Of a stretch of DNA of 64,000 nucleotides, positions 47,055 to 56,832 are shown in pieces. The DNA is from Pleurostoma richardsiae (lineage: Eukaryota; Ascomycota; Sordariomycetes; Calosphaeriales; Pleurostomataceae): positions 62,001-126,000 of the forward strand of contig JANBVO010000004.1 of the NCBI GenBank assembly GCA_030052745.1. Reading direction: 5' to 3'. Position 1 is the first letter of the stretch; each line of letters starts with the position of its first letter. The position numbers and the translations under genes are program-made. The notes under the pieces were generated by a model. The model saw only the letters and a list, made by a program, of their open reading frames with translations, did no database searches and was not told the DNA's origin.

Positions 47055-50000
47055 GCACCACACCACAACAACAGCGATTGATTCCTTTCTGCATAGCACG
47101 GCGTTCAACAATACCACTTGAGCATTTGGGTAACGGGTCACGAAAAACAAAAGCAATGGGGTTAGACTACAGCAAGCAGCAGCACTTGGCCGCATGACAT
47201 TCAGTTGTCACCACTCTGATGCCAATTTTCGGGAGTTCGGGCAGCACCAATTGGTGACGACGTTCATGGGTTCTATTTTACTTGGCTCTCGCTCCCTGGT
47301 ACATCCAAAGCGGTGTGCCCGAGGTCGAGTGAGAAGGGGAGTTTCATTATTAGCAAAGATACCACTCCCAGATAGTATTTGGTTCCAACCAACAATCAAA
47401 AATGGACATTGAACCCATACATAAATGATACATTTTGTGCATTCGCCTTGTGATCTTTGGTAGTCCTATTTTCCAATGTCTCCATCTCAACACTGATGAC
47501 CTGCGATCATAGGACTCATCTCATCAGTCATCATGATCTGTGTAGGTATGGTAGGTACTGCGGGTGTAGGACACGACACCCCCGAAATCGGGGCGCGTGT
47601 CTTGGGTGTCTCAAATGGTCTCTGTCTCTCTTTCGCACCCGCCAATTTTTGCTCGGCCTCGGCGTCGCGGGTATGAATCACAGGTGCACCCCTCACTGCC
47701 ACGCTTTTCCCTTTCGGGAAGCACCCTTGACCCACAACGGCATCTCGCGAACCCCGACCGGACCGGGCGAAGAAGCCACGGCAGAGGGAGGGCCCCACCA
47801 GCGAGGAAAAGGCGGGATTTGGCATTTTTGGCTGCGCGCAGATCCTTTTTCGCTTACCGCCCCCTTGGCGGCGCCGGATGATTCATCAGCACCTTCCCGC
47901 CGATTCTAGAGGCCTGGGAGAGTGTGGACTGTGCGCTTCCTCGCGATTCCACCAATCGCGGTGTCAGGAGAGGGGCGGTACGCCGGTACCTCAGCCAGCC
48001 CGATCACATAATATTGGAAAAGGAAAAAGAAAGAGTGGCCGAGACCTTGGAAAGCTGGAGCCTGCCAAGGTATGGGTAGGTACCTGCCTGGCCGTCCCTG
48101 GCCTAAAGGGTACCTACGCCGTAGAGTACTACTCTGCTCCCTGGCAACGCACCTCATATTACGCAAGCCGCCAGGCGTCGCTTCTCGCTCAATCGTGCTC
48201 GAATAGGCAGCGCGCGGCCAAGCAAGCACTGAAACGTGTGCGGGGAGTACGTGTAATCAGCCAACTCATCGACTATCAGAAAAAGGGGCTGTGTGTCCCC
48301 CGTAGGAGTAGACGATGTATTTGCTCCTGCCTGCCTTGGCGCACAGGCTCCTGCATCAGAGATGAGAGCGTCCTACGTGTCCGTTTGCTACCTGCTCCGA
48401 CGAACGCTTCACTCTTCCGGCTCGTGCGTCGGGGACCTGTAGATAATCCGCGATCGGGGACGGAGGAGCTGGGATGGGATGGAGGGGCCAGCAGGAGAGG
48501 CCGGCTGAACCCCAGGCGCCCGGCTCCGCTGACCTAATATCCAGTGCTTTGGTCAGCAGCCAAGTCTCTCAGTATTTCTAATGTGAGACGGCGTGGAGGA
48601 GGGCCTAGGCTCGCCATTCGTCCCCTTGGGCCTTGCGGGACACCGTGAACTCCGCCGTCCTTCGGCAGATCACCACATCCGGCCGCCCAGTACAGGAGCC
48701 CCTTCCAGCCCTTTGTGGCTGCTGATGGTGGGGTGCGGAGATAATCAGCATCATCACCCATGAGTCCATGACGGACTTACGGCGTTTGGCCCGGCGCTTG
48801 ATGCTCATGATGAGCAAGCGATCCTACATTGCTTGTACTCATCCTGCGCATCTGTGATGAAACCATTTCTACTGGGCTCGCGGAACATAGCATTCTCTGC
48901 CTGACTCAACCATATGAATCGCCGTCACATCCATCAGGCAGCTCACATGCTGACTGGGTCCCGATAAGGGTTGCTAGACGAGAAGGGTAATTTAGGTCGA
49001 CGCCCTTGGACGCATCCTGCACTCGGATCCGAGACATGCCTTGCATCGGCCGGGTGAGCAACACCGGGCGCGGCAGTACAACCCCTCTCCTTATCTGCCC
49101 TCAGGTTTCTCCGCGGAGGCAGAGAGGCTGTGCGTCAGATCCGCGGAGGAGGTTCCCCTAATCACAGGAGGTGTTGGGCTGTACTGTATGACTGCAGCTC
49201 TGCGCAAAGTTGCGGTGAGGCTTGTGACATTTTGCAGTACGCCGCTCTTTCTGAGGCCATTCCCTCCTAGTAAGGTGTGCTGCTCTCCTACACGCACATA
49301 CATATGGCGGGGAGCGTGAACGGAACAGTGCCATCACATGTTATGTGAGAAACGCCATGAAGCACATGCTGAAGAGAAAAACATCTTAGCTGCTGTGCCG
49401 TGCCCAATTGGGCATGCAGGACCTACCTTCCCGGCCGAATACCGGAGTAATGAGCCATGCACGGATAGAGCCTGAGTTGCTGGCTAAAGTAGTAACGTGA
49501 GAAGCTAGAGGCCGTTCTTCCCCTTGCTGGAAGCATCTACCCTTCGCTGCAGATTGTGAGGCGCCCTGTCATGAGGCCGGGATGTCACGAGGGCAATATT
49601 CAATATCCCTCAGAAGCACAGCACGCGGGCGCGTGAGCATTAGGGGTAAGCAGTAGTGTAGGTTTCTTGGTACTGCCCGAGAGTGCGAGGATGACCGCCA
49701 TGAGGTGACTTGCTGTTGCGCAATGTATCACACACGGAGTCGGCGGTTAAGAGGAATTCCGGGGCCGTTCCCGCCCCGGCCCAGCTTGCCGCCGACCGGT
49801 GCTCGATATATGGGGCCGCTGAGCAATGTCCGCGCCGGGGGGACGTTTCGGGTCGCAGTTAGAGTCCGGGGCCAGAACGTAACCACAAGTGAGCCACCCC
49901 TGCTGAAAGGACGATGCCGAACTTTGAAAGAAGGTTCTAGCAGAGCTACATCCTGACCCGTGGAAGAACTTGACCGGACTTGTTCGACGTGATCCTCCTA

Positions 50001-50521
50001 CTACTTCCGTTCCTTGGACCTTGGCTTACGGCCCCGGCTTCCGTTGCATCTTCAAGGTGTCAGCAAGTGGTCCGGCATCCATGAGCACTCAAGTTAACAC
50101 TTCCGGAGCCTAGAGAGTTGAGTTGATGACTCCTTTCCACTAAGCTCTCCGACGAGTTCCTTTGATCACCCCCAGTCTCCCTCTTCTCTCCTGTCCTTAA
50201 GGGTGTGCTGCCGCTTGAAGCGAATTGTATTGGCAATCTAGAATCTATGGTTTTAAGCCTCTCAGCTCATGTCAGAGCAGCTGATGAGTATAGCATGCCA
50301 TGAACGTGAAACTTGTACTGGATAGGTCATTGACCTGTGAAAGAGACATGATTGCTGGAGTTTTGAGTAAGCATTGAAGCCGACAATCTGATTCGGCGTT
50401 AAACACGGACCACCTCGGCCCCAAGACGTCATAATCCATTGACAAATTCGACTTTCGCGAGCTGTCTGCGGAAACACAATCCACGGCAATCGGCGTGCAA
50501 TAGTCAAGGCAGCTTGAAATC
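47055..50521. other. 3.5-kb gene-poor region
   Basis: No gene is recognised. Frames up to 219 codons (47878-48537 plus) have no domain and an Arg/Ser/Pro composition expected from GC-rich non-coding DNA. Palindromic GGTACC-type words recur around 47545-48110. Confidence 0.45.
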
Positions 50522-51712
50522 ATGCCTCCGACAAGTCTACGACCCCGGCCTCTTAAACCCCGTTTCGTCTGCCGCAGCTGCCTCTCCTCCCGCCGACAGC
50601 CCTTCTCCAGCTCCTCCATCCCGACGTCTCCGCCAGCGCCAACACCCTCCGGTTACGCTCCCCTGCCCTCCCGGCGCCTGATCTCTCTCTCCGGGCCCGA
50701 TGCAGCCAAGTACCTGCAGGGCGTCATCACCGCCAACATCCACGGCTCTGATGGCCACCCGCGCGACCGCGGCTTCTACACGGCGTTCCTGAACGCGCAG
50801 GGCCGCATACTGCACGACGTCTTCGTCTACCCCGACGGCATCACGGCAGCGGGGCGCGGCGGACAGCCCGGCGACAGCTTCCTTATTGAGGTCGATGCGG
50901 GCGAGGCAGAGAGGCTGCAGAAGCACATCAAGCGGTACAAGCTACGGGCGAAGTTCAACGTGCGGCTGCTGGACCAGGGCGAACTCTCCATCTGGCAGGC
51001 CTGGGATGACGCAGGGAAGGTCGAGCTCGGCGACGCTACGGTCCCAGGGCTGCTCCAGCTCCAGGACACGCGAGCGCCCGGCCTCGGCTACCGGCTCATA
51101 ACGGCCCAGGGCGCGGCCCCGACCCTCGAGCTAGAGCCGACCAGCGAGGCGGCGTACCACGTGCGGCGCTACCTGCACGGCGTGCCGGAGGGCCAGGAGG
51201 AGCTGGAGCGGGAGCGAGCGCTGCCGCACGAGAGCAACATGGACATCATGGGCGGGGTCGACTTCCACAAGGGCTGCTACGTCGGGCAGGAGCTGACGAT
51301 CCGCACGCAGCACCGGGGAGTCGTACGCAAGCGCGTGCTGCCCTGCGTGCTGTACGCGCCCGAGCGGCCTGCGCCGGACCACCTGACCTACCGGCCGGCT
51401 GTCGAGTCCGAGGAGGCCGGCGACATCGACGCCGCCATGATTCCCGCAGACCAGAGCATCGGACGCGTGGGGAAGAAAGGCCGGAGCGCGGGCAGGTGGC
51501 TGCGCGGCGTCGGCAACGTCGGCCTCGCGCTCTGCAGGCTGGAGATCATGACTGATATGGTGCTGCCCGGGGAGGCGCCGTCGGCGTCGTACAACCCTGC
51601 TGACGAGTTCATCATCGAGCAGAAGTCGGAGGACGGCAGCGTGGGCCAGGCCGTGAAGGTCAAGGCGTTTGTGCCGGACTGGCTGAGGAGAGGGCTGGAG
51701 CAGGGCCGTTGA
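50522..51712 (+). CDS. IBA57: mitochondrial Fe-S assembly factor Iba57 (CAF17 type)
   Basis: Folate-binding-fold (GcvT-like) protein needed with Isa1/Isa2 to build 4Fe-4S clusters in mitochondria. Single exon, 396 aa. N-terminus MPPTSLRPRPLKPRFVCRSC with SSRRQPFSSSSIP is a mitochondrial presequence. Conserved parts: RLISLSGPDAAKYLQGVITA, GFYTAFLNAQGRILHDVFVY and, most tellingly, GGVDFHKGCYVGQELTIRTQ with the invariant KGCYVGQE and its Cys. After this come HRGVVRKRVLPC and a C-terminal beta domain. A 40-residue insertion (about 280-325) lies before the last strands. Confidence 0.95.
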   Translation: MPPTSLRPRPLKPRFVCRSCLSSRRQPFSSSSIPTSPPAPTPSGYAPLPSRRLISLSGPDAAKYLQGVITANIHGSDGHPRDRGFYTAFLNAQGRILHDVFVYPDGITAAGRGGQPGDSFLIEVDAGEAERLQKHIKRYKLRAKFNVRLLDQGELSIWQAWDDAGKVELGDATVPGLLQLQDTRAPGLGYRLITAQGAAPTLELEPTSEAAYHVRRYLHGVPEGQEELERERALPHESNMDIMGGVDFHKGCYVGQELTIRTQHRGVVRKRVLPCVLYAPERPAPDHLTYRPAVESEEAGDIDAAMIPADQSIGRVGKKGRSAGRWLRGVGNVGLALCRLEIMTDMVLPGEAPSASYNPADEFIIEQKSEDGSVGQAVKVKAFVPDWLRRGLEQGR

Positions 51713-52134
51713 CAGGCACGGATGTAGATTAATGGATCAGTCCAAGATGGCAAATATTGTATCATTACACTACATACACCTTACAATTCACCCTGAGCGA
51801 GGCATACTTGTACCTCACCGTCACGCTGATAGGGGCTTAAGACGCCCGGTACCGCATGCGCAGAACAATACAACTGCAATAGGGATACATCTTACCTATC
51901 TTACCTCGAGGGTCTGGCCTCGGCTCGGCGGTTTTGGCTCACTGATAGAATGGGCATGCACACTTACCACTCACCTTGAAAGCTGGCCACATGCGCTGCG
52001 GGAGGTAAATTCGCCCACGGGGACGTATATCTTATCCGGAGTACGACAGCCTGAGCACATGTTAAAGCGGGGAGAGCCTTCAGGATGTATAAGATCAGTC
52101 GAATTCGTAAAAATGGGTATCACAAGGTCTATCA
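51713..52134. other. 422-bp convergent intergenic region
   Basis: IBA57 and the J-protein gene end here. Nothing else is seen. Confidence 0.45.
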
Positions 52135-53019
52135 TTAAGCTACCTTTTGCGCCTCAGCCTCCTTTCGTTTCCGTTCCTGACGGGCGGCCTCGGCGGCCAT
52201 GAGTCTCTCCTTCGTTTTCGCCCAGCGGTCTTTGAACGCTGCGGCGGACGGGGCCGCCGCTTCAGGAGCTGCCGCCGCAGGTGGTGGTGGTGGTGGAGGT
52301 GCCGCGTTCTCCGTCCGAGCCTCGCCGTCTGAGATGGGGATTACGCTCGGCTTCTCCGGCTCTGGCGTTGCTTTCTGTGTAGTCATCTCGGGTTTCGGTG
52401 TTGGTGCCTCGTGCACCCCGCTCTTGCGCGCCTTCTTCTCCGCCTTGTGCCGGGCCTTCTCCTCGCGCCGCTGCGCGTTCTCCTGCAGCCGCCTCTCCAG
52501 CTCCTCGATCCGGTCGTCCACGTGCCTCTCCCTCTCCCTCTCGCGCTCCTCCGCCTCGCGCCGCAGCCGCGCCCGCTCCTCCAGGTGCCGCCGCCCCGCC
52601 TCCGCCTCCCGCGCCCTCTCCCTCTCCGCCTCGGCGTCCGCCCTCCGCGCCTCCTCCGGCCGGGGCCTCTTCGCCGCGCGCTCCGCGGCCTCCAGCTCCT
52701 CCTTCAGCCGCCGCCGCTTCGCGCTCAGGGCGTCGGTCGCCAGCTTCCGCTGCAGCGCGGCGCTACGCGACCGGTCGTAGATTTCCTTGGCGGCCGGGTC
52801 GGTCAGCACGTCGCGCGCGCGCTCGAACCGCTCCCAGATCTCGGCGTCGTAGCTCTCGCCCGCCTTGTCCGGGTGGTGCTTGAGCGAGCGCTTGCGCCAC
52901 GCCCGGTGCACGTCCTCCTTGGGCGTGTCGGCGTCGACGCCCAGGAGCTCGTAGAGGTCGAGGCCGCTCGAGGCCGCATCGCGGGCGAAGGTGGCCAGCT
53001 CGGCTGCCCTGTCTGTCAT
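52135..53019 (-). CDS. CWC23: J-domain splicing co-chaperone (Cwc23/DNAJC17 type)
   Basis: Single exon, 294 aa. J domain at residues 20-85: DLYELLGVDADTPKEDVHRA, then RKRSLKHHPDKAGESYDAE with the HPD tripeptide that stimulates Hsp70, and VLTDPAAKEIYDRSRSAALQ. A long, highly charged coiled-coil segment follows (about 90-205; ARLRREAEERERERERHVDD), then a Pro/Ala linker and a basic C-terminal helix (FKDRWAKTKERLMAAEAARQ). This matches Cwc23/DNAJC17, which acts with the spliceosome disassembly factor Ntr1. The ORF ends KVA at a GTAGCT that could also be a donor, so a missed last exon is possible. Confidence 0.88.
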   Translation of the reverse strand: MTDRAAELATFARDAASSGLDLYELLGVDADTPKEDVHRAWRKRSLKHHPDKAGESYDAEIWERFERARDVLTDPAAKEIYDRSRSAALQRKLATDALSAKRRRLKEELEAAERAAKRPRPEEARRADAEAERERAREAEAGRRHLEERARLRREAEERERERERHVDDRIEELERRLQENAQRREEKARHKAEKKARKSGVHEAPTPKPEMTTQKATPEPEKPSVIPISDGEARTENAAPPPPPPPAAAAPEAAAPSAAAFKDRWAKTKERLMAAEAARQERKRKEAEAQKVA

Positions 53020-53437
53020 CTCGGATGGTTGTGCGGCTTATCCTGGTTGGAGAAGGTCGAGATGGGGGCCTAGAAGGCCTGGAAGGGTTGTTTTGGTTAG
53101 ATGTTACTTGAGCGTGCCTATTCTAGAAAGGCACCACAGGGGCGTTCAGTTCGCTTTTCAAAAGCTGGGCTTGACACTGTGCACGGCCCACTTAGTTATG
53201 TCATAACAGTGGCTGGTGGCGTGGCTGAGACAGCTACAGAATACATCTCTAGATCCCAGAATAGCTCCAAACCCATATTAAGGAGGCAGAGAGGTAACGA
53301 ATGGATATATTGGACGACAAAGCAAACTACGCTTAAGTACTCTACAATTTTGCAATTCAGATCCAGCCAGGAAGCTAAGCAGGACCACCGTCAGGGGGCA
53401 GTTCGTTCTTGAGCCATATTTTATCTGGGCTAGCAGG
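53020..53437. other. 418-bp intergenic region
   Basis: It lies between two minus-strand genes. No gene is supported. Confidence 0.45.
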
Positions 53438-54556
53438 CTAGTAAGTAGCCGTCAGTCGCTGCACAAGATACTGGCCGCTGTTGATGCCATCATATTTCTT
53501 CTCCTGCTCCGTGGCGTAGGTTCCAGGCAGGGCCTCGATGTGATTCTTGAAGTTCGGGTTGCAGAAGTACCTATAACTCAATGAGTGATCTGTCGAAGAG
53601 TTCACAGCGAGGCGGTAGGAATACTCACGCAATGCTATACCGAGCCGGGTGGACGTCTGTCTTCCTGGGCGGCTCAACCACCCGGTGAATGGTGCTCTTG
53701 ATAGTGTCGTTGCTCCAGCGCGCAAGGAGGTCGCCGGCATTGACAACACAGGTGTTCTCGATCGGCGTCGCGTCGACAAACTCGCCACTGGGGCTCTTCA
53801 CCTGAAGGCCTCCCGCGGAATCCTGGAACAGCAGGGTGATGGAGCCGTAGTCGGAGTGCTCTCCGGCTCGGACCTGGCCGGGGTTGATCTTGAATGTGTC
53901 GCTCTTCACCTCGGGGTAGTGCAGGAGGCGCAGGGTGTTGTCGCCGACGTCGACGAAGTCGTCGAAGAAGCTCTCACTCAGGCCCATGCCGACCGCGATC
54001 GCTCGCATGACCTCCACATGGATGGCCTTACACTGTTCGAAGAAATCGAGCATGGTCGATTTGAACCCGACTAGCTCGCCCTCCTCTTGCGGCCAGTGAT
54101 TTGGATGGCCCTGCTCGCCCTCACGGCCGATCTCCCAGCTCTCCTTGATGTCGGGCACGGCCTCCTTCAGCTTGGCTACGTCGTTGATGTCCTTGAGCTG
54201 CGTGACCTTCTCCCGTCCGGGGGCGGAGTAGCCCCTGTTGGCCTGAGGCGTGGTCCATCCGTGAGACAGCTTGGTGTCCAGCGGCAGTTTGAAGAGCTTG
54301 GCGGACGTGTCAAACACATGCTTACGCTTCTCCGGCGTGATGGGGAGGTTCTTCAGGTAGATGAAGCCAGCCGTCTGGAAGCCGTGGAGGATGGCTTGCG
54401 CCGTCTCGCGTCTCTGCTGCTCATCCCCTTCCAGGAACTTGGAGAAGTCGATCAACTGTACGACTGAGTATTGAGTGAGCTGTCCAAGAGTGGGGGAATA
54501 TAGCACACACATACGGGGATGAGTAGCCCCTGGTCCTGAACAGCAGCGCTCTCCAT
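53438..54556 (-). CDS. thymine-7-hydroxylase (thymine dioxygenase), Fe(II)/2-oxoglutarate oxygenase
   Basis: Oxidises thymine stepwise to 5-hydroxymethyluracil, 5-formyluracil and uracil-5-carboxylate. Minus-strand exons 54556-54515, 54455-53629 and 53570-53438 (1002 nt, 333 aa). Joins give LLIP|LIDFSKFLEGDEQQRR and RYSI|AYFCNPNF. Facial triad: His214 and Asp216 in GEHSDYGSITLLF, and His271 in KSTIHRV; Arg286 in PARYSIAYF would bind 2OG, and Phe292 follows. To my recollection these positions equal those in the Neurospora crassa enzyme (333 aa), whose sequence is also alike along its length. It ends GQYLVQRLTATY. Introns are 59 and 58 nt. It diverges from an isoorotate-decarboxylase-like gene, the expected next enzyme. 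A longer upstream frame is an artefact of intron 1. Confidence 0.93.
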
Positions 54557-55264
54557 CTTGCACGATTGTTCTTACGATGTCGTTCTTGGATACCGATGAG
54601 AAGCACAAAAGCCTAAAATCACGAAGAAGCAGAAGCACAGAGATATGACTACGCAGATCAAGAACAAAGAAGCACCAGAGGAAGCACAACCTCGGCCAAG
54701 ACGGGCACCACGGCGGAGTCGCCCTGGGTTTATCAATGAGGCGGGAGAGGCTTGGGGCGAGCGCCGGCCAGCTCCGTCGATTCTAGAACCGGAGGGCTCC
54801 TTAAATGGTCCTTAAAGGGCAGGCAAGTCGAGGAATCGTTTCAATCTCGCATCGACCGTTCGATCCCGAGATCCAATCAATGCAGCTTGACACATCCGCG
54901 GTACCAACCGCAATCGCGATGATGATAAGCGCTGAGAGATAAGGGCGGGGATGGCGGGGTCGCGCGAGGAGTTACCCGGCGGCGAAACTCCAGCTGCGCT
55001 CTCTGGCTCCGCAGCTGAGGGGCCGAGACTCGGGTTCTGTGCCGGTCTTCTAGGAATGGCGTAGGTAAGATCGATCCCTATAGGGGCTGCCAACCGCCGC
55101 CAGAGCAACCGTTGTTCGAGACGGCGATCGGTTCTGTCGAGTCTTCAAAGTTGTTCACTACAGGCATAGAGCTCCAACCTCAGACAGCCCAGCCACATCC
55201 GCTCTGATCTTGGAGCTTGTTCGACCTGTCAGTACAGCTTGGCGCCAGCAAACCAGTCTTCGAC
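54557..55264. promoter_or_regulatory. bidirectional promoter of the putative thymine salvage pair
   Basis: The 708-bp region separates the start codons of the two divergent pathway genes. A GATAAG word (about 54924) and several GATC-rich stretches occur; GATA-type sites would suit nitrogen control of pyrimidine salvage. One such word is expected by chance, so this is only suggestive. Confidence 0.5.
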
Positions 55265-56389
55265 ATGGCGCGCATTGTGGATGTCCACACTCACATGTAC
55301 CCTCCTTCCTATGTGAAAATCCTGGAGAAAAGAAGCACCATCCCTTTGGTGCGGGACTTCCCTGGCCTGCAGGACCCGCGGTTGATCCTACTGTCCGCTG
55401 AGGTTGAGTCTCTCAACGAGGCATCAAATGACGGCTCTTCCAAGCCGCCGGGGCGGCCCCTGACGAAGCACTACTCGTCCCTCGATCAGAAGATACATTT
55501 CATGGACACCCACAAAATCGACATCTCTGTTGTCTCCTTGGCAAACCCGTGGCTGGACTTCCTCGAGCCGTCGGAGTCTGGCAAGATCGCCGAGTCTGTG
55601 AACGAGGAGTTCTCTCAGATGTGTGCAAAGCATCCCGGCCGGCTATTCTTCTTCGGCACTCTCCCCCTGACCGCCCCTTTAGAGACCATTCTGGCCTCTA
55701 TAACCCAGCTGAAGAGCCTCAAGTACTGCAGGGGAGTCATTCTGGGTACCTCGGGGCTGGGTAAGGGGCTAGACGATCCCGCACTCCTACCAATCTTTGA
55801 GGCCTTGGGCGAGGCGGGTCTGATCATCTTCCTCCACCCTCACTACGGCCTGCCGAACGATGTCTGGGGCCCGCGGGCAAGCGCTGAATATGGTCACGTC
55901 CTCCCGCTTGCGCTTGGCTTCCCGATGGAGACGACCATTGCGGTCACGCGGATGTACCTGGCCGGCGTCTTTGACCAGGTCAGGTCTCTGCAGCTCATCC
56001 TCGCGCATAGCGGAGGCACACTTCCCTTCCTGGCCGGCCGGATAGAGAGTTGCATTTTCCACGACGGACAACTCGTGCGGGAGGGCAAGGTGGGACCGTC
56101 GCGGAGGACGGTCTGGGACGTGCTGAAGGAGCAGATATACCTGGACGCTGTGATATACTCGGAGGTGGGGCTCAAGGCGGCCGTCGATGCCAGCGGCGCC
56201 GACAGGCTCATGTTTGGGACTGATCACCCCTTCTTCCCTCCACTGACGAGCGACGAGCAGGGCGAGTGGGAGAGCGTGGAGCTCAATGCAGAGGCGGTTC
56301 AGAAAGCCATGGGCGAGGGCACGAAGGAGACGGCGGCTGTGATGGGAGGCAACGCCATTAATGTCTTGCGGCTTCATGAGGATGCATGA
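55265..56389 (+). CDS. ACMSD-superfamily decarboxylase, probable isoorotate (uracil-5-carboxylate) decarboxylase
   Basis: Single exon, 374 aa. Metal-dependent amidohydrolase-2 fold: HTH in VDVHTHMYPPSYV (residues 8 and 10), His in IIFLHPHYGLPND (about 191), His in LILAHSGGTLPFLAGR (about 245) and Asp in MFGTDHPFFPP (about 319). These ligands bind Zn in isoorotate decarboxylase (IDCase) and in 2-amino-3-carboxymuconate-semialdehyde decarboxylase. Segments such as ISVVSLANPWLDFL, CRGVILGTSGLGKGLDDPAL and YGHVLPLALGFPMETT fit my memory of fungal IDCases. The thymine-7-hydroxylase next door makes its substrate, which favours IDCase over ACMSD. The ATG at 55265 is chosen because the upstream in-frame codon is TTG. 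Confidence 0.9.
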   Translation: MARIVDVHTHMYPPSYVKILEKRSTIPLVRDFPGLQDPRLILLSAEVESLNEASNDGSSKPPGRPLTKHYSSLDQKIHFMDTHKIDISVVSLANPWLDFLEPSESGKIAESVNEEFSQMCAKHPGRLFFFGTLPLTAPLETILASITQLKSLKYCRGVILGTSGLGKGLDDPALLPIFEALGEAGLIIFLHPHYGLPNDVWGPRASAEYGHVLPLALGFPMETTIAVTRMYLAGVFDQVRSLQLILAHSGGTLPFLAGRIESCIFHDGQLVREGKVGPSRRTVWDVLKEQIYLDAVIYSEVGLKAAVDASGADRLMFGTDHPFFPPLTSDEQGEWESVELNAEAVQKAMGEGTKETAAVMGGNAINVLRLHEDA

Positions 56390-56832
56390 AAGGGACTGCA
56401 AGGGCTGGAATCACTGCATATAGATACATAGAGACTACCTGTGTCAATACACATCATCTTCTGCATAAGTAGGTAGCTGACAGTGGCCACAGTGGGATGT
56501 TCACTGTGATTCTAGACGAGAGCGTGCATCACATACACCTCTGCCGGATGTTTCATGAGAAGTAAGTACCTTATCAACCCAACCAAGCTAAGGTACCTAC
56601 TCAGGCACCCCTGAGTTTACATCTTCATCGGAGGGTAAAAAAGGGAGAACAGGGAATAGATTGGCGGGCTGAGCGCTGTAACCAAGTACCTACGTCACTG
56701 ACTGGTCCCCTCCCCCAGACGCTCGCCTCCCCACTCTATAGCACGACCACACGTTTTCAGGGACCACACAGCCTTACTACACCCTCCTTACCCTTCAAAC
56801 TCCCCTTTGTCGCTCGATGGGGGTTGCAAACG
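56390..56832. other. 443-bp intergenic region
   Basis: 3' flank of the decarboxylase gene and promoter of the hydrolase gene. It contains several GTACCT words; no gene is seen. Confidence 0.45.

Noticed and set aside
47878-48537. 219-codon plus-strand frame
   Set aside because: Arg/Ser/Pro-rich random-looking product with no homology; several similar frames overlap it.
53340-53400. Sequence with a GGAAGCTAAGCAGG word resembling part of 5S rRNA
   Set aside because: Only about 14 bases match; the rest of a 5S gene and its internal promoter are absent.
54615-54689. Upstream extension of the thymine-7-hydroxylase frame
   Set aside because: It reads through intron 1 from a non-ATG codon; the spliced form restores the conserved IPLIDFSKFL.
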